Position numbers and translations under genes: made by a program. A stretch of 64,000 nucleotides of DNA from positions 4,269,232 to 4,333,231 of the forward strand of contig CM070599.1 in the NCBI GenBank assembly GCA_036346395.1, given 5' to 3'. A model generated the notes under the pieces. It had not been told where the DNA came from, did no database searches, and saw only the letters and a list, made by a program, of their open reading frames with translations. This document shows positions 24,301 to 32,814 of the stretch, in pieces; the stretch's first letter is position 1; each line of letters begins with the position of its first letter. This stretch comes from Hsuehochloa calcarea (lineage: Eukaryota > Streptophyta > Magnoliopsida > Poales > Poaceae).

Positions 24301-25511
24301 GGGTGGCACTAGCAGGATCCATGAAGCAAGCTCGCCTTTAATTAAGTTATTAAGTAAATCCTATTTTCTTATTGCATCTGCTGAGCCTTGAAGAGCTGTT
24401 GATGGCCCATCAGGCCATCACATGGTTATTGATCAGAGGAAGAAAAGCGAAGTCCTGTAAACAGTTAACAGTTGATAGAAAGTACTATGTGCTGCTTCTA
24501 ACTTTTTGTAGTCTTACTTAATGCAATTGGCTTCTTGAAAGGTTGAGGAGCGCCTTGTGTCAGTAGATGAGTTGCTTGACGCTGATGAAGTTTTCTGCAC
24601 GGGAACAGCTGTTGTGGTGTCACCTGTGGGGAGCATTACGTATCTGGGGAAAAGGTGGAACTTCTGCTTTGCTTTGGAAGTTTGGTTGATACTTAATATG
24701 CATTCGTGATGAAATAGAAGTTTGCAGCTTATTTCCTGAATACACATCGCTGCAATTTCTTGAACGACACATGGCTTTTTCTAGAAATAGCACCAATACT
24801 TGAATAGAACATGATGAGCAAAAACATGGCCCTATCACCAATACATGCTTCCCGTACCAGATTTTTCATATCTTTTTCACTGTATTGCTGTGATTCTTTC
24901 TTTGTTATCAGTTCTTTTTTATGTTCTCGTTTTTCCTTTTTCTTGGGAATACGGGTTTATGGATGTTGGTTCCTCAATTTTACCCACCATCGTCGCTTCC
25001 TTTTTATAAATGTTAGCTGCTTTATTGTGTTCCTTGAACATTTCACTTTGTCATTTGCCAGCCATTTGGGCCGAGGTTAACTTTTCCCCTCTTCGTAGTA
25101 AAAACCAAATGTAGTGTGAGATGAAATTTAGTATTAGTGCAGGTGATTATTCAACTATATAACTCAAGTTCTTTTGGAACTGATTATTGTGGCCTTATGT
25201 ATTACCAATGGAATCACAGAACATTTGTAGTTTGATGCATTGGAGTTATGTTATGCTTGTACCAGCATTACAATTTCACCACCACCCAAACTTAGGAAAC
25301 ATCTGCTGTGCCGTGTTGCATTGCTGATTTATGCACTTTAAAGAGTGATGAATAGCCATATCAGGTCTGAAATTCCATGGTTGTGCTTTGCAGGGTAGAA
25401 TATGGCAACCAAGGAGTCGGCGTCGTATCACAGCAGCTATATACTTCACTTACGAGCCTCCAGATGGGTCATGCGGAGGATCGGATGGGTTGGACTGTGC
25501 AACTGAATTAG
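12343..25511 (+). CDS. BCAT: Branched-chain amino-acid aminotransferase, chloroplast-type (10 exons, 411 aa)
   Basis: A PLP enzyme of fold type IV that interconverts Leu/Ile/Val and their 2-oxo acids with glutamate as partner. Exons: 12343-12462, 13380-13468, 13604-13778, 13876-14052, 14149-14280, 14555-14653, 20351-20467, 24070-24165, 24542-24654, 25394-25511. All junctions are GT-AG and keep the frame. Residues 1 to about 55 are Ser/Ala/Arg-rich, like a plastid transit peptide. The mature part starts near EVADLDWENLCFG. The catalytic Lys is Lys257 in GGVKTIGNYA (codon 14630-14632). Phosphate-binding segments are LPGITR (317-322) and FCTGTAVVV (353-361). The C-terminus TVQLN is usual for plant BCATs. 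Length fits the family (about 390-415 aa). Introns 6 (5.7 kb) and 7 (3.6 kb) are enlarged by transposons. The specific paralogue number is not assigned. Confidence 0.95.
12730..13062 (+). repeat. 90-bp tandem repeat in BCAT intron 1
   Basis: A 90-base unit starting GGTCCATTAGAAAGTTGTCG begins at 12730, 12820, 12910 and 13000 (the last starts GGCCCATTAG and is cut at about 13062). Copies differ by only a few substitutions, which indicates recent expansion. It lies wholly in the intron between exons 1 and 2. Confidence 0.92.
14798..14927 (-). repeat. 3' LTR of the intronic copia (130 bp)
   Basis: It begins TGTTAGGAATAGC and ends TATCTCTAACA on the + strand, an inverted TG/CA-type terminus. It is about 93% identical to the LTR at 19730-19858. 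The purine tract next to it identifies it as the 3' LTR of the minus-strand element. Confidence 0.93.
14937..16400 (-). pseudogene. Intronic copia reverse transcriptase and RNase H
   Basis: Minus strand. The RT frame (16377-15616) shows CKWVYKIKTRSDGSLERYKA, then SQLDVKNAFLNGELREEVYM, RRSLYGLKQAPRAWFE and the catalytic LLYVDDMIITGDD. A frameshift near 15640 moves to the RNase H frame (15656-14937), which shows SLVYLVVTRPDINYPV, YSDATWASDPSDRRSISAYC, SSAEAELRAM and DSTSAISIARDPV, and ends at the purine tract. Catalytic motifs survive but the polyprotein is broken. Confidence 0.9.
16724..17762 (-). pseudogene. Intronic copia integrase
   Basis: Minus strand, in two frames. 17762-17391 has the HHCC segment (WHHRLGHLCGSRL ... 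CQGCKLGKQIQLPY) and the first catalytic Asp in LVHSDVWGPTPF. A frameshift near 17400 leads to 17434-16724, with the second Asp in RVFCADSAGEYLS and Glu in GVAESKHRRLLEKARAL. It continues into the C-terminal region (FLGYSAEHKGYRCWDP) and a Pro/Ser-rich linker before RT. Confidence 0.88.
17940..19098 (-). pseudogene. Intronic copia gag and protease region
   Basis: Minus strand. Gag starts FDGVNYTDFVSRMRIHMRGL (19098 onward) and includes MWTHIRQHYEPSGDALYMSV. After a frame change, the knuckle CSYCDKFGHIESQCYK (C-X2-C-X4-H-X4-C) lies near 18270-18220. The protease remnant (MTSDSSTLSF, SVAHVPCL) lies near 17970-17800. The leader between gag and the right LTR (19100-19715) is GC-rich with no protein recognised. 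Confidence 0.85.
19716..19858 (-). repeat. 5' LTR (129 bp) and primer-binding site of the intronic copia
   Basis: The LTR is 19730-19858. On the minus strand it is followed at once by TGGTATCAGAGCCA (19729-19716), which is complementary to the 3' end of initiator-Met tRNA. This fixes both the element's orientation and its LTR boundary. Confidence 0.93.
20834..21293 (-). repeat. Left (3') LTR of the intron 7 element
   Basis: It shares long segments with the right LTR, for example CTTCCCTGTCGAGGTAGCGA and GGCTTTGTT, and ends TTTCTCCGTAACA. It is shorter because the right copy carries a 76-bp triplication and a 222-bp insertion. Its left boundary is approximate. Confidence 0.75.
21339..22498. 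mobile_element. hAT-like non-autonomous DNA transposon (1,160 bp)
   Basis: The terminal inverted repeats start TAGGGGTGAAAACGGATCG at both ends (left at 21339, right as complement ending 22498). The 8-base target duplications are GTGGTGGT (21331-21338) and GCGGTGGT (22499-22506), with one mismatch. The subterminal DNA is rich in CGGAT/ATCCG repeats, and the centre (21560-21960) is strongly AT-rich. No transposase is encoded. TIR start and 8-base duplication are as expected for hAT. Confidence 0.88.
22804..22977 (-). pseudogene. gag-like N-terminal fragment of the intron 7 element
   Basis: On the minus strand a start codon at 22977 opens a frame of about 57 codons, reading MMAIFKETCALMVKLKEQEE and then AMAAPSLPLVAHL, before a stop. 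Its position about 65 bases downstream of the primer-binding site matches a gag start. Such coiled N-termini occur in gypsy gag proteins. The rest of the polyprotein is absent. Confidence 0.5.
23234..23461. repeat. 76-bp tandem triplication inside the LTR
   Basis: The unit starts AGTCCGACTTGACG and repeats exactly at a 76-base spacing (23234, 23310, 23386). The sister LTR at 21000-21100 has a single copy, so the expansion happened after insertion. Confidence 0.9.
23609..23830. mobile_element. Small hAT-like MITE (222 bp) inserted in the LTR
   Basis: It is absent from the sister LTR, where the flanks are continuous. It is bounded by a perfect 8-base duplication GGGTATTG (23601-23608 and 23831-23838). 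The ends are imperfect inverted repeats (GGATCGAAATACCGTTACCGG against GGATAAAAATCTCGGCCGGT on the other strand). No coding capacity. Confidence 0.82.
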
Positions 25512-26430
25512 TAGCGGATCACTGATCTGGACTAGACAGATTTCCAAAACATTTCAGCTAGATTAAGGGTGTGATCGTCTACTCGATGGTTTTGCATTTA
25601 ACTCTTGGAGTGGCTCCTGCTGTATATCATAGATGTGGCGCATCGCGTTCGAACCATCTAATAATGTGTAACTTTTTTTGTTTACGGTCAGGACAAACTA
25701 CTACTATGCTCAGTGTACGGCTTAGCTAGTCCTGGTAAGCTCCTGACCACAAGAACACAGTGTTGATCTGTTGTTTCAAAACAAATAATAAACACTGCAG
25801 GGCCAGACTTGATGTAAAAACAGATTCAATTTCTTTCATGTTGTACCTTGTTCTGTGAGATGTGAAACAAACCGGTAGGTAAACAATGCATATTGTATCA
25901 AACTGTTGTTGCGCTCATGTCAGTTTAATTGTTTGAAAGAATTGTTTGTCTACAGCGAATTCATATTTTTCTGATGCTAACGCTCTTCTATCTTGTACGT
26001 ACATGTGCTAAGTACAACAATTTGAACATATATAATACTACGTGATTTAATTTTTTTCGTTTTCCCCGTGCCAGGTCCAGGGAACAAGGGGGCTGCACAA
26101 AGAACTTTGGGCCCCAGGTGTCAGTCTCATCTACCCTACGGAAGAAGAGGACGTCAAGTGGGGCCCCAGGTGTCAGCCACTGGGTACGTTGCCTCGCTCA
26201 CGGGCCCACAAGCGAGAAACGGCCTATAAAAGGGAAAGCACAGCAGCACTGGGGGCCACCAGGATTGAAGCAGGAAATTCAAATTTGCAGTGTCTCCCCT
26301 CCCCTCCCCTCCCCTCCCCCGTCCTCCCAACAAACGCAAGCCTCCCATTCCGTTGCTCTCCTCCTCCTCCTCTCTCGCCGGCCATCCTCGCGGCCGCCTC
26401 CTCGAGACGGACCCGCTCCGGGAACAAGCG
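25512..26430. promoter_or_regulatory. BCAT 3' end and PAIR1 promoter/5' UTR
   Basis: The intergenic distance is 919 bases. An AATAAA-like signal lies near 25796 for BCAT. On the PAIR1 side there are GGGGCCCC/GGGCCC motifs (26107, 26161, 26203), a TATAAA box at 26225-26230 (CCTATAAAAGGG), and then a pyrimidine-rich leader with a repeated CCCCT run at 26294-26320. The start codon is about 200 bases after the TATA box. Confidence 0.7.
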
Positions 26431-29400
26431 ATGAAGCTTAAGATCAACAAGGCGTGCGACCTCGGCTCCATCTCCGTCTTCCCTCCCCGGTGAAGTGCCC
26501 GACCACCCGCCCAATTCCGTCCCGCTCGCCGTTCGCTGCTTCCGTTCTGACATGTGTTTTGGTTCATGGTGCGTTGTTGGTTATTTCAGGAGGACCGGAG
26601 GGAGCGGAGGCGGTAGCGGCGGGATGAGTGGGTCTGCTTCCGCTGCGGCCGGGGCGGTGGCGTCGCAGCAACGGTCGCAGACGCTGTCGCAGCAGTCGTT
26701 CTCGCAGGGCGGCGGCGGAGGCGCGTCGCTCCTGCATTCGCAGTCGCAGCTCTCGCAGGCCTCCCTCGACGAGAACATCCTCAGCCTCCACCTCTCCTCC
26801 CCCGCGCGTGATCAGGTCTCGTCGTATACATCATTCCCTCCCTCTCTCGTTGTTGTTCATCTGTGCTTGCCAGCCGTTCGTTTCTACTGAATGAATGGAT
26901 CGTAGGATCAGTGGATTTGGTGTTTATGTTGGATCAGTGGGTTCGTGAAGGGTACTTAGTGGTTGGGGCTTCCGACCGTCAGTCTTGTGTTTGGTCACAG
27001 TTGGGGCTTCCGACCGTCAGTCTTGTGTTTGGTCACAATTGCAACAAATTGACCGTTGTTGGTTAGTCGCTTCCGGTGAATTACCGTGCGCTTGTTTGAT
27101 GCGTGGAAGGAATAATTCAAATTGCTGCAGTGGACATTTTATTGGGCAAATTCATAAACTGAGTATTGCTGCAGAATTTGTGGGGTGTTTTTCACTGACC
27201 ACATGATAGTCACGATTGCACAAATTTGTATGCTGCAGAATCACATTGCATAGATAGTCCAAGTTCTAAATTAACTGTTTCTGCAATCTTCTTTACGTGA
27301 ACGACTAATCCATTTTGATTAGTAAAAACTGCTTGCTCTGGTAGCGCCATCTTGGCATCTCTCTATGGTGCACCCATGTACTAAAACTACTAGGGAATTG
27401 AGCTCCATGGGACTTTATTCTGCTAGTCTGTTTGAAATTGCGATTTTGTTCTGTGCAACTATTTGAAATTGACACCCTTCTAGGAACACTAAGTCTGAAA
27501 TTTCGACACATTAATTTCTGTTCTTCAGAAATGACTTTGCCAAGACTAACAGTTCTGTTTCTGCTAAATGTTTCACTAATAGCACCTGTGTTTTTAGTTA
27601 CATCTTAATAATTATACATGATGTATGGTTTTTGTCTCTTGCCGAATTGTGACGTCCATGGTCTTTCCATTCGTGACCAGAGATTCGGCTTGCGTGATGA
27701 CTCATCGAAGAGGATGCCTTCATTACCTGCCAGTTCAGCTTCTTGTGTGCGAGATGAATCTCAGCTGCAACTGGCAAAAGTGTCAAGCAACCCTATCCAC
27801 CGGTGGAACCCCTCTCTTCCGGATAGTACATGTAAACTCTCAAGTCCCTGTGCTGCATCTGATAGAATTTTTGTTTTGTTCATACCTGCACAGCAGCATT
27901 TTCACATGAACTTCAAGCACAATTAATTTTTGTGTTTTGAATAGGTTCATTTTTAATCTCATTTACGGAGCATGTAAGCTGGACTGGTGCATGCTTTTAT
28001 AATAGAAAGTAGTGCATCTGAAGCCGTTCTATTTCTAGACTCCATTTTTAAGCTGTCACGCTGTGATGGTATATTTTGGTTGGTCTGCATGCCTGACAGA
28101 TAGCATTTCAGCAGTTCAGGTTCCTAACGAGGATGTTGAGCGCAAATTTCAGCATTTGGCAAGTTCAGTACATAAGATGGGGATGGTACTGGACTCAGTG
28201 CAAAGTGATGTTATGCAGTTAAACAGAGCCATGAAGGAGGCATCACTAGATTGTAAGTCCCCCTAATTGGTACTTTCGATCATAAGAGCGATTGCAACTG
28301 CTTCTGTTTTGTTCATGAACTTTTGCACTCTAATTATGTTCTTATTCAACAACTGGTTCATCAAATAACTGAAAGCATGCATTTGTTATGTTCAGCTGGT
28401 AGCATACGGCAAAAGGTTGTTGTCCTAGAGAACTCACTTCAGCAAATTGTAAGGATAATTGATGGTTTGGTCCTTTCTCGTACATTTTTTTTTTGGCACA
28501 GACAACAAAGTTTGATTTATTCAAACATGTTATTACAGCTTAAGGGACAAGATGATCTCAAAGCACTCCTTGAAGGCAGCACAAAAGGCAATCCTGATCA
28601 GCTGAGTGTTTTGAACTCTCACACCAGCAAATTGAATGAGATATCCTCGACCCTTTCAGTCTGGCCACAGCAAGTGCAAGCAGATTTAAGGCAACTGCAG
28701 GGTGAAATCTTCAGAATTTTTACAAAAGAGATGGAGGTACTTCTTAAGTTTGTTCTGCTATGATCCACCTCTACTTTTGATACAACTCTGATAGGTTCAT
28801 TTGTCTTTTGGAATTATTCTGATGGCTCACATGTGCATATAAGTATTTATCATTCTGATTTACTATTATGTGAAGTTCTCTGTTATCTCCATATAAACAT
28901 ATAAGTTAGTTACTCATATTTTTCTTGTATGTTCTTTTTTTTTCTTTTTGAAAAGGCTTCTTCTTCTTGTATGTACGTGATACCTAACATTCAACAATCT
29001 CAGTGTGTGCAAGTGTTTACTTTTCAGCATTTTACTTATAAGTTTAGAGATGGCTTAAAAAATATGCACAATCCTGCATACCATGTAGCATGCTCAAACC
29101 TCATCACTTTGCACACTGAAAGCAACCAATGTGGAGCCATAGTTTTGGTCTAAATTGGCTGATCTTTGCCTCTTTGTGCAGGGGATTGTTAGAGCTATCA
29201 GATCTCTCAATAGTAGGCCTGCTGCAATGCAAATGACGGCAGTATGTATACTCATTATTCAACTAATTGATTTCATAAGTCTTTTCTTATCCTCCTCTTA
29301 CTTCTATTTTTTTGACTTGCCTGAAGGACCAGAGCTGCGCCACCAATGAAAGACCCCTGAAGAAGATACCAGTAGCAAATGGGAGACCCCTGATGAACCA

Positions 29401-30937
29401 GACACCAGTAGCAAATGGAAGACCCCTGATGAACCAGATACCAGTAGCAAATGGGAGACCCCATATGAACCAGACAACAGTAGCAAATGGAAGGCCCCTG
29501 ATGAACCAAACACCAGTAGCAAATGGAAGAACTCTGATGAACCAAATACCAGTAGCAAATGGAAGGCCCCAGATGAACCAAATATCAGTAAAAAAATTGT
29601 AATCTTCTAGCCTCAGTTTCTTACAAAGTTCAGTTGGTTAGCTAATTATCTATTCCCGTAGTATGTAGTACTGAACTGAAAGTTCTCTTGGTGGAATCAA
29701 AATGCAAATTGAGGCTTTAAATTTGAAATCCTCGAAAGCAAGTGCAAGATATTGTTATGCTTTTCAATAGGCTGATTAAATATCCATCCTTATGTGCATG
29801 ATCTTGTGATGAGATGCTTCTTTTTTCATTACAAAGCTGATAATGTTGGCATTTCAAATCTTGATGTTGTAAATGTTCTAATGCTTGTACAATGCTCCTA
29901 GAACGTTTTCTCTCTTTTTTTCAGCAAGATTATATTAGCGTCTTTCAGTTGCATTACTAACATGACTCCACTCTCTCAATATACCTATGTCTTTATTGCT
30001 TTTCTCGTAGTGTCTTTGTTTGATTTTGGAAACTAACGAGGCTTGTTTGTTAATTCCAGCCTTCCTGCACCTTTGGTTTGTCCTGCAAAGGTGGCAGATC
30101 CGAAGCCAAAGGTAGAGCAGGGAAATGTAAAATCAGCTCCACAAAAATTGGTTGGTTCAAGCTACAGGCTGGCACCGAAACAGGAAGAGGTGACGATTCG
30201 AAAGATCAATCCACAAGTGCCAACTAAGAAGGTAACCCGTGCAACCTTGCTCCGTTCTATATGATTGCCTCGTCCAAACTTAACTGCTTAAGTCGCTGGT
30301 TACTGTTGCTTCGGACCAATGCTAGTGATTTATTTATGTTGACAAAAAAAGCACTTCTTGCTAGCTAGTGGTTCAAGGCCAACATCACTGAATTCACTGG
30401 GACATGCTTCATTCATGCCGCAGCTGTAACTCTGTAGTTTGCGCTCGTAACAAGTAATAGTGTTGCGCTTGTAAGCAAGTAACAGTAGGTTGGAGAGTTT
30501 TACTTGCCCGATGTTCAGTGTGTGATCATGCTTGCTTGTGAATGCAAAATGCAGGCACCGGTCAGCATAATCATCGACTCAGATGATGACAGCACAAGGC
30601 GCGCTTCCTGCGTGATTCTGAAGACAGGAACAGGTAGCTGCTATCAACAGTCTGAACCCCTTTTGCCCCCCTCCCGTGTGTCCGCTATGTTGATTTTCTG
30701 GTGCTCCCCCCTCGAAAGATTGAATTCTTTTCAATAGATGAGCAACACCCAAATACGAATCATATGATATCAACAACCCAGAGGGAATACTGATTCTGCT
30801 GTATATATGCTGCTGCAGCTGACAAGGCGAAGGAGTCCCACTTGATGGGGGAAGGCACCGACGAGGAGGGCCTGCAGATCCTGCGGAGGGCGAGGAAGAG
30901 GAGGAGAAGAGAGATGCAGTCCATTGTGCTCGCCTAA
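26431..30937 (+). CDS. PAIR1: PAIR1/PRD3 meiotic double-strand-break formation protein (11 exons, 509 aa)
   Basis: The orthologue in rice is required for meiotic DSB formation and homologous pairing. Exons: 26431-26489, 26590-26815, 27681-27831, 28112-28252, 28396-28448, 28539-28736, 29182-29241, 29327-29598, 30060-30231, 30555-30633, 30819-30937. All junctions are GT-AG and in phase. Residues 1-20 are MKLKINKACDLGSISVFPPR. A Gly/Ser/Gln-rich low-complexity stretch follows (about 21-90), then FGLRDDSSKRMPSLPASSAS. A predicted coiled coil (about 150-290) includes VERKFQHLASSVHKMGMVLD and SIRQKVVVLENSLQQI. A 12-residue tandem repeat spans 311-382. A SUMO-interaction-like VSIIIDSDDD lies at 447-456 and a basic C-terminus RRARKRRRREMQ at 493-504. 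Rice PAIR1 is about 492 aa, so length fits. Frame intact. Confidence 0.95.
29369..29584 (+). repeat. 36-bp coding minisatellite in PAIR1 exon 8
   Basis: Six units start at 29369, 29405, 29441, 29477, 29513 and 29549, exactly 36 bases apart, each encoding a variant of PVANGRPLMNQT. Degenerate half-units flank the array (ERPLKKI before, ISVKKF after). The period is a multiple of three, so the frame is kept. Confidence 0.95.
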
Positions 30938-32234
30938 GGTAATAAATGAAGTAATGATGCCTCAAAAGTGTGTTTTAACAGAAAGGAAGAGATAAAAAAA
31001 TGATTAAGAGAAGAAAAAGGAGGAGGTTATGATCAGAGACAAGATTCCCGTACGTAATTAGGTAGGTGAGGTGGTTCTTCTATTCTATGCTGCTGTTGTG
31101 TTAGATGGGATCAGGTCAGGTTGTATGTATACGCATGTCTCGGCCGTTTCCCTTCAGATTAGTAGTGTCATGCGTGCTGTATCACAGGGATCATCACGTA
31201 CAGACACTGTTTGTTTTCCCAGAGGTACCAGATCTGTCATTCTTATTCTGCTATCTCATTTCTCCACGATATCCATCATGATTCATGCACAGGCACAGCC
31301 ATCGTCATGCCTCATTGCAGGAGCATTTCCTTGGAGCGATGAGTACATTTTACCCTGATAACTAGTGGGAAAATGTGGTCACATCTGATGCTTTCTGCCA
31401 TGCAGCGTATTGCTGAGCAGCTGCAGCAGCAGCATGGCAACAGTTGCAGTTTGGTACTGTACCTGCCTGCCTTGCGGTTCGACGCCGGTTTGATTCGATT
31501 CGTTCGTTGCCCAAGGCGCCCAGTCCAGAGAGGCAGCTGAGGCAGGGCTGGGCTGGCCTCGCGAGAGAAGCCGAGATCATGCGTTCATGCGATACGATGG
31601 GGCCAATGGTAGGCTGGGAGATACCACAACGGTGCGCGCGCGAGCCCAGCCGGTGGCACTCACCGTCTCGGCACCGCACCTCCAGCAACACGTTGCGATT
31701 CCTGCGCGCGCTCGTGCCATCCATGCTGATTAATTGCTCATGTAGCAACTCACGGACGCCCCCCAAAAAATATTCGGAAAAAGGATTCATTTGTCGAGAT
31801 TTTTCGGTTAAAAAAATCGACAACAAATCAGCTCAGAAAAATCAAATCAGGGGAAAAAAATGAGAAAAAAATCAATACAGGGGGGAAATGAAAATGCACC
31901 TAAAATGGCACATCATTTTCCTACCGTTTATTACATATGTTTCACTGATTTCATCTTTAATTGCTCGGATAATCATTAATTAATTGCCAAATAAACAAGA
32001 TATGTGTTAGTTGTTGTTATCTACATGATACGAACTCTCCGGAAGAGAATACGGGTTAGGGTACGGTCGTGCTTGACTGTACCCTGCATGGATAGCTTCG
32101 CCACGTCAAACAAAGGATGGTTCGTAAAGGGATTGATGCAGTGATGAAACCCTAGAAGACCGCTATATAAAGAAAACCGGTTAAGCCAAGTTTGTATAGC
32201 CTACTAAGGGCTAGGGGTTGTAGGTAGCCATATA
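30938..32234. other. PAIR1 3' region and intergenic DNA
   Basis: AATAAA lies at 30941-30946, directly after the stop codon. No protein was recognised. Frames at 31362-31863 are open but lack any family resemblance and overlap on both strands, so they are not called. A TATA-like CTATATAAAG at 32163 and several AAACCCTAG-type words precede the CACTA end. Confidence 0.4.
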
Positions 32235-32259
32235 CACTACTACAAAAAGGCTAATACTT

Positions 32260-32560
32260 GGCGTCTCATCACAGACGATTGACCAAAACTGTCAATATTA
32301 AATACAATCACTGACGGTTTTGGTTTAGCGGTTGTCTATGTTACTGGCTGCGCTAGAATCCGTCTATGAATTATCACAGACAATTCATGTCAAAAAACCG
32401 TATGTGAAGTGTCACAGACGATTCTAAACAAGAACCGTCTGTGATATTATCACAGACGGTTTTTTCTTAAAACCGTCTGTGGTACTTCCCGTCTGTGATA
32501 ATTAACTCATCACAGACGGTTTGTATTAAAAAAACTATCTGTAATAATTTCACTTATTGC
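32260..32560. repeat. CACTA 5' subterminal repeat cluster
   Basis: Copies of a CACAGACGGTT motif and its complement AACCGTCTGTG alternate at short spacing (about 32411-32525). They include a hairpin at 32451-32482 whose arms pair over about 12 bases around TTTTTTCTTAA. Earlier degenerate copies lie at 32268-32400. In this superfamily such repeats bind the TNPA-type protein. Confidence 0.85.
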
Positions 32561-32814
32561 AGACCCGACCCTCACAGGTCTGTCTTAAGTTCCAGATCTG
32601 TTTTCACAGGCTGCTGCTTTGAGAAGGTGGGACTTTGAGGCCATTTGGTGAAAGGAGACAGCGGATTTGGGAAGAGTGGTTGTAGATCCATTTGTTTTTT
32701 ACTATCTATGGTTCGTAATTTGTTCATAATTGTATTATATTCTAAATCTAGCTTAGTAAATGGGGAATTGAAGATAATTTAGATCTAGCTTGGCGTAGAG
32801 AGAAGATTGTTTAC

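Noticed and set aside
26154..26567. Overlapping open frames on both strands in the PAIR1 5' region
   Set aside because: The segment has a TATA box and a pyrimidine-rich leader; frames are open through GC bias and show no homology.
29273..29581. Minus-strand open frames with a GSSGVFHLLLV-type repeat
   Set aside because: They are the reverse reading of the PAIR1 36-bp coding minisatellite. The + strand frame fits the spliced gene.
31362..31863. Opposed open frames of about 140-155 codons after PAIR1
   Set aside because: No family resemblance, overlapping on both strands, and no plausible splice context; treated as non-coding.
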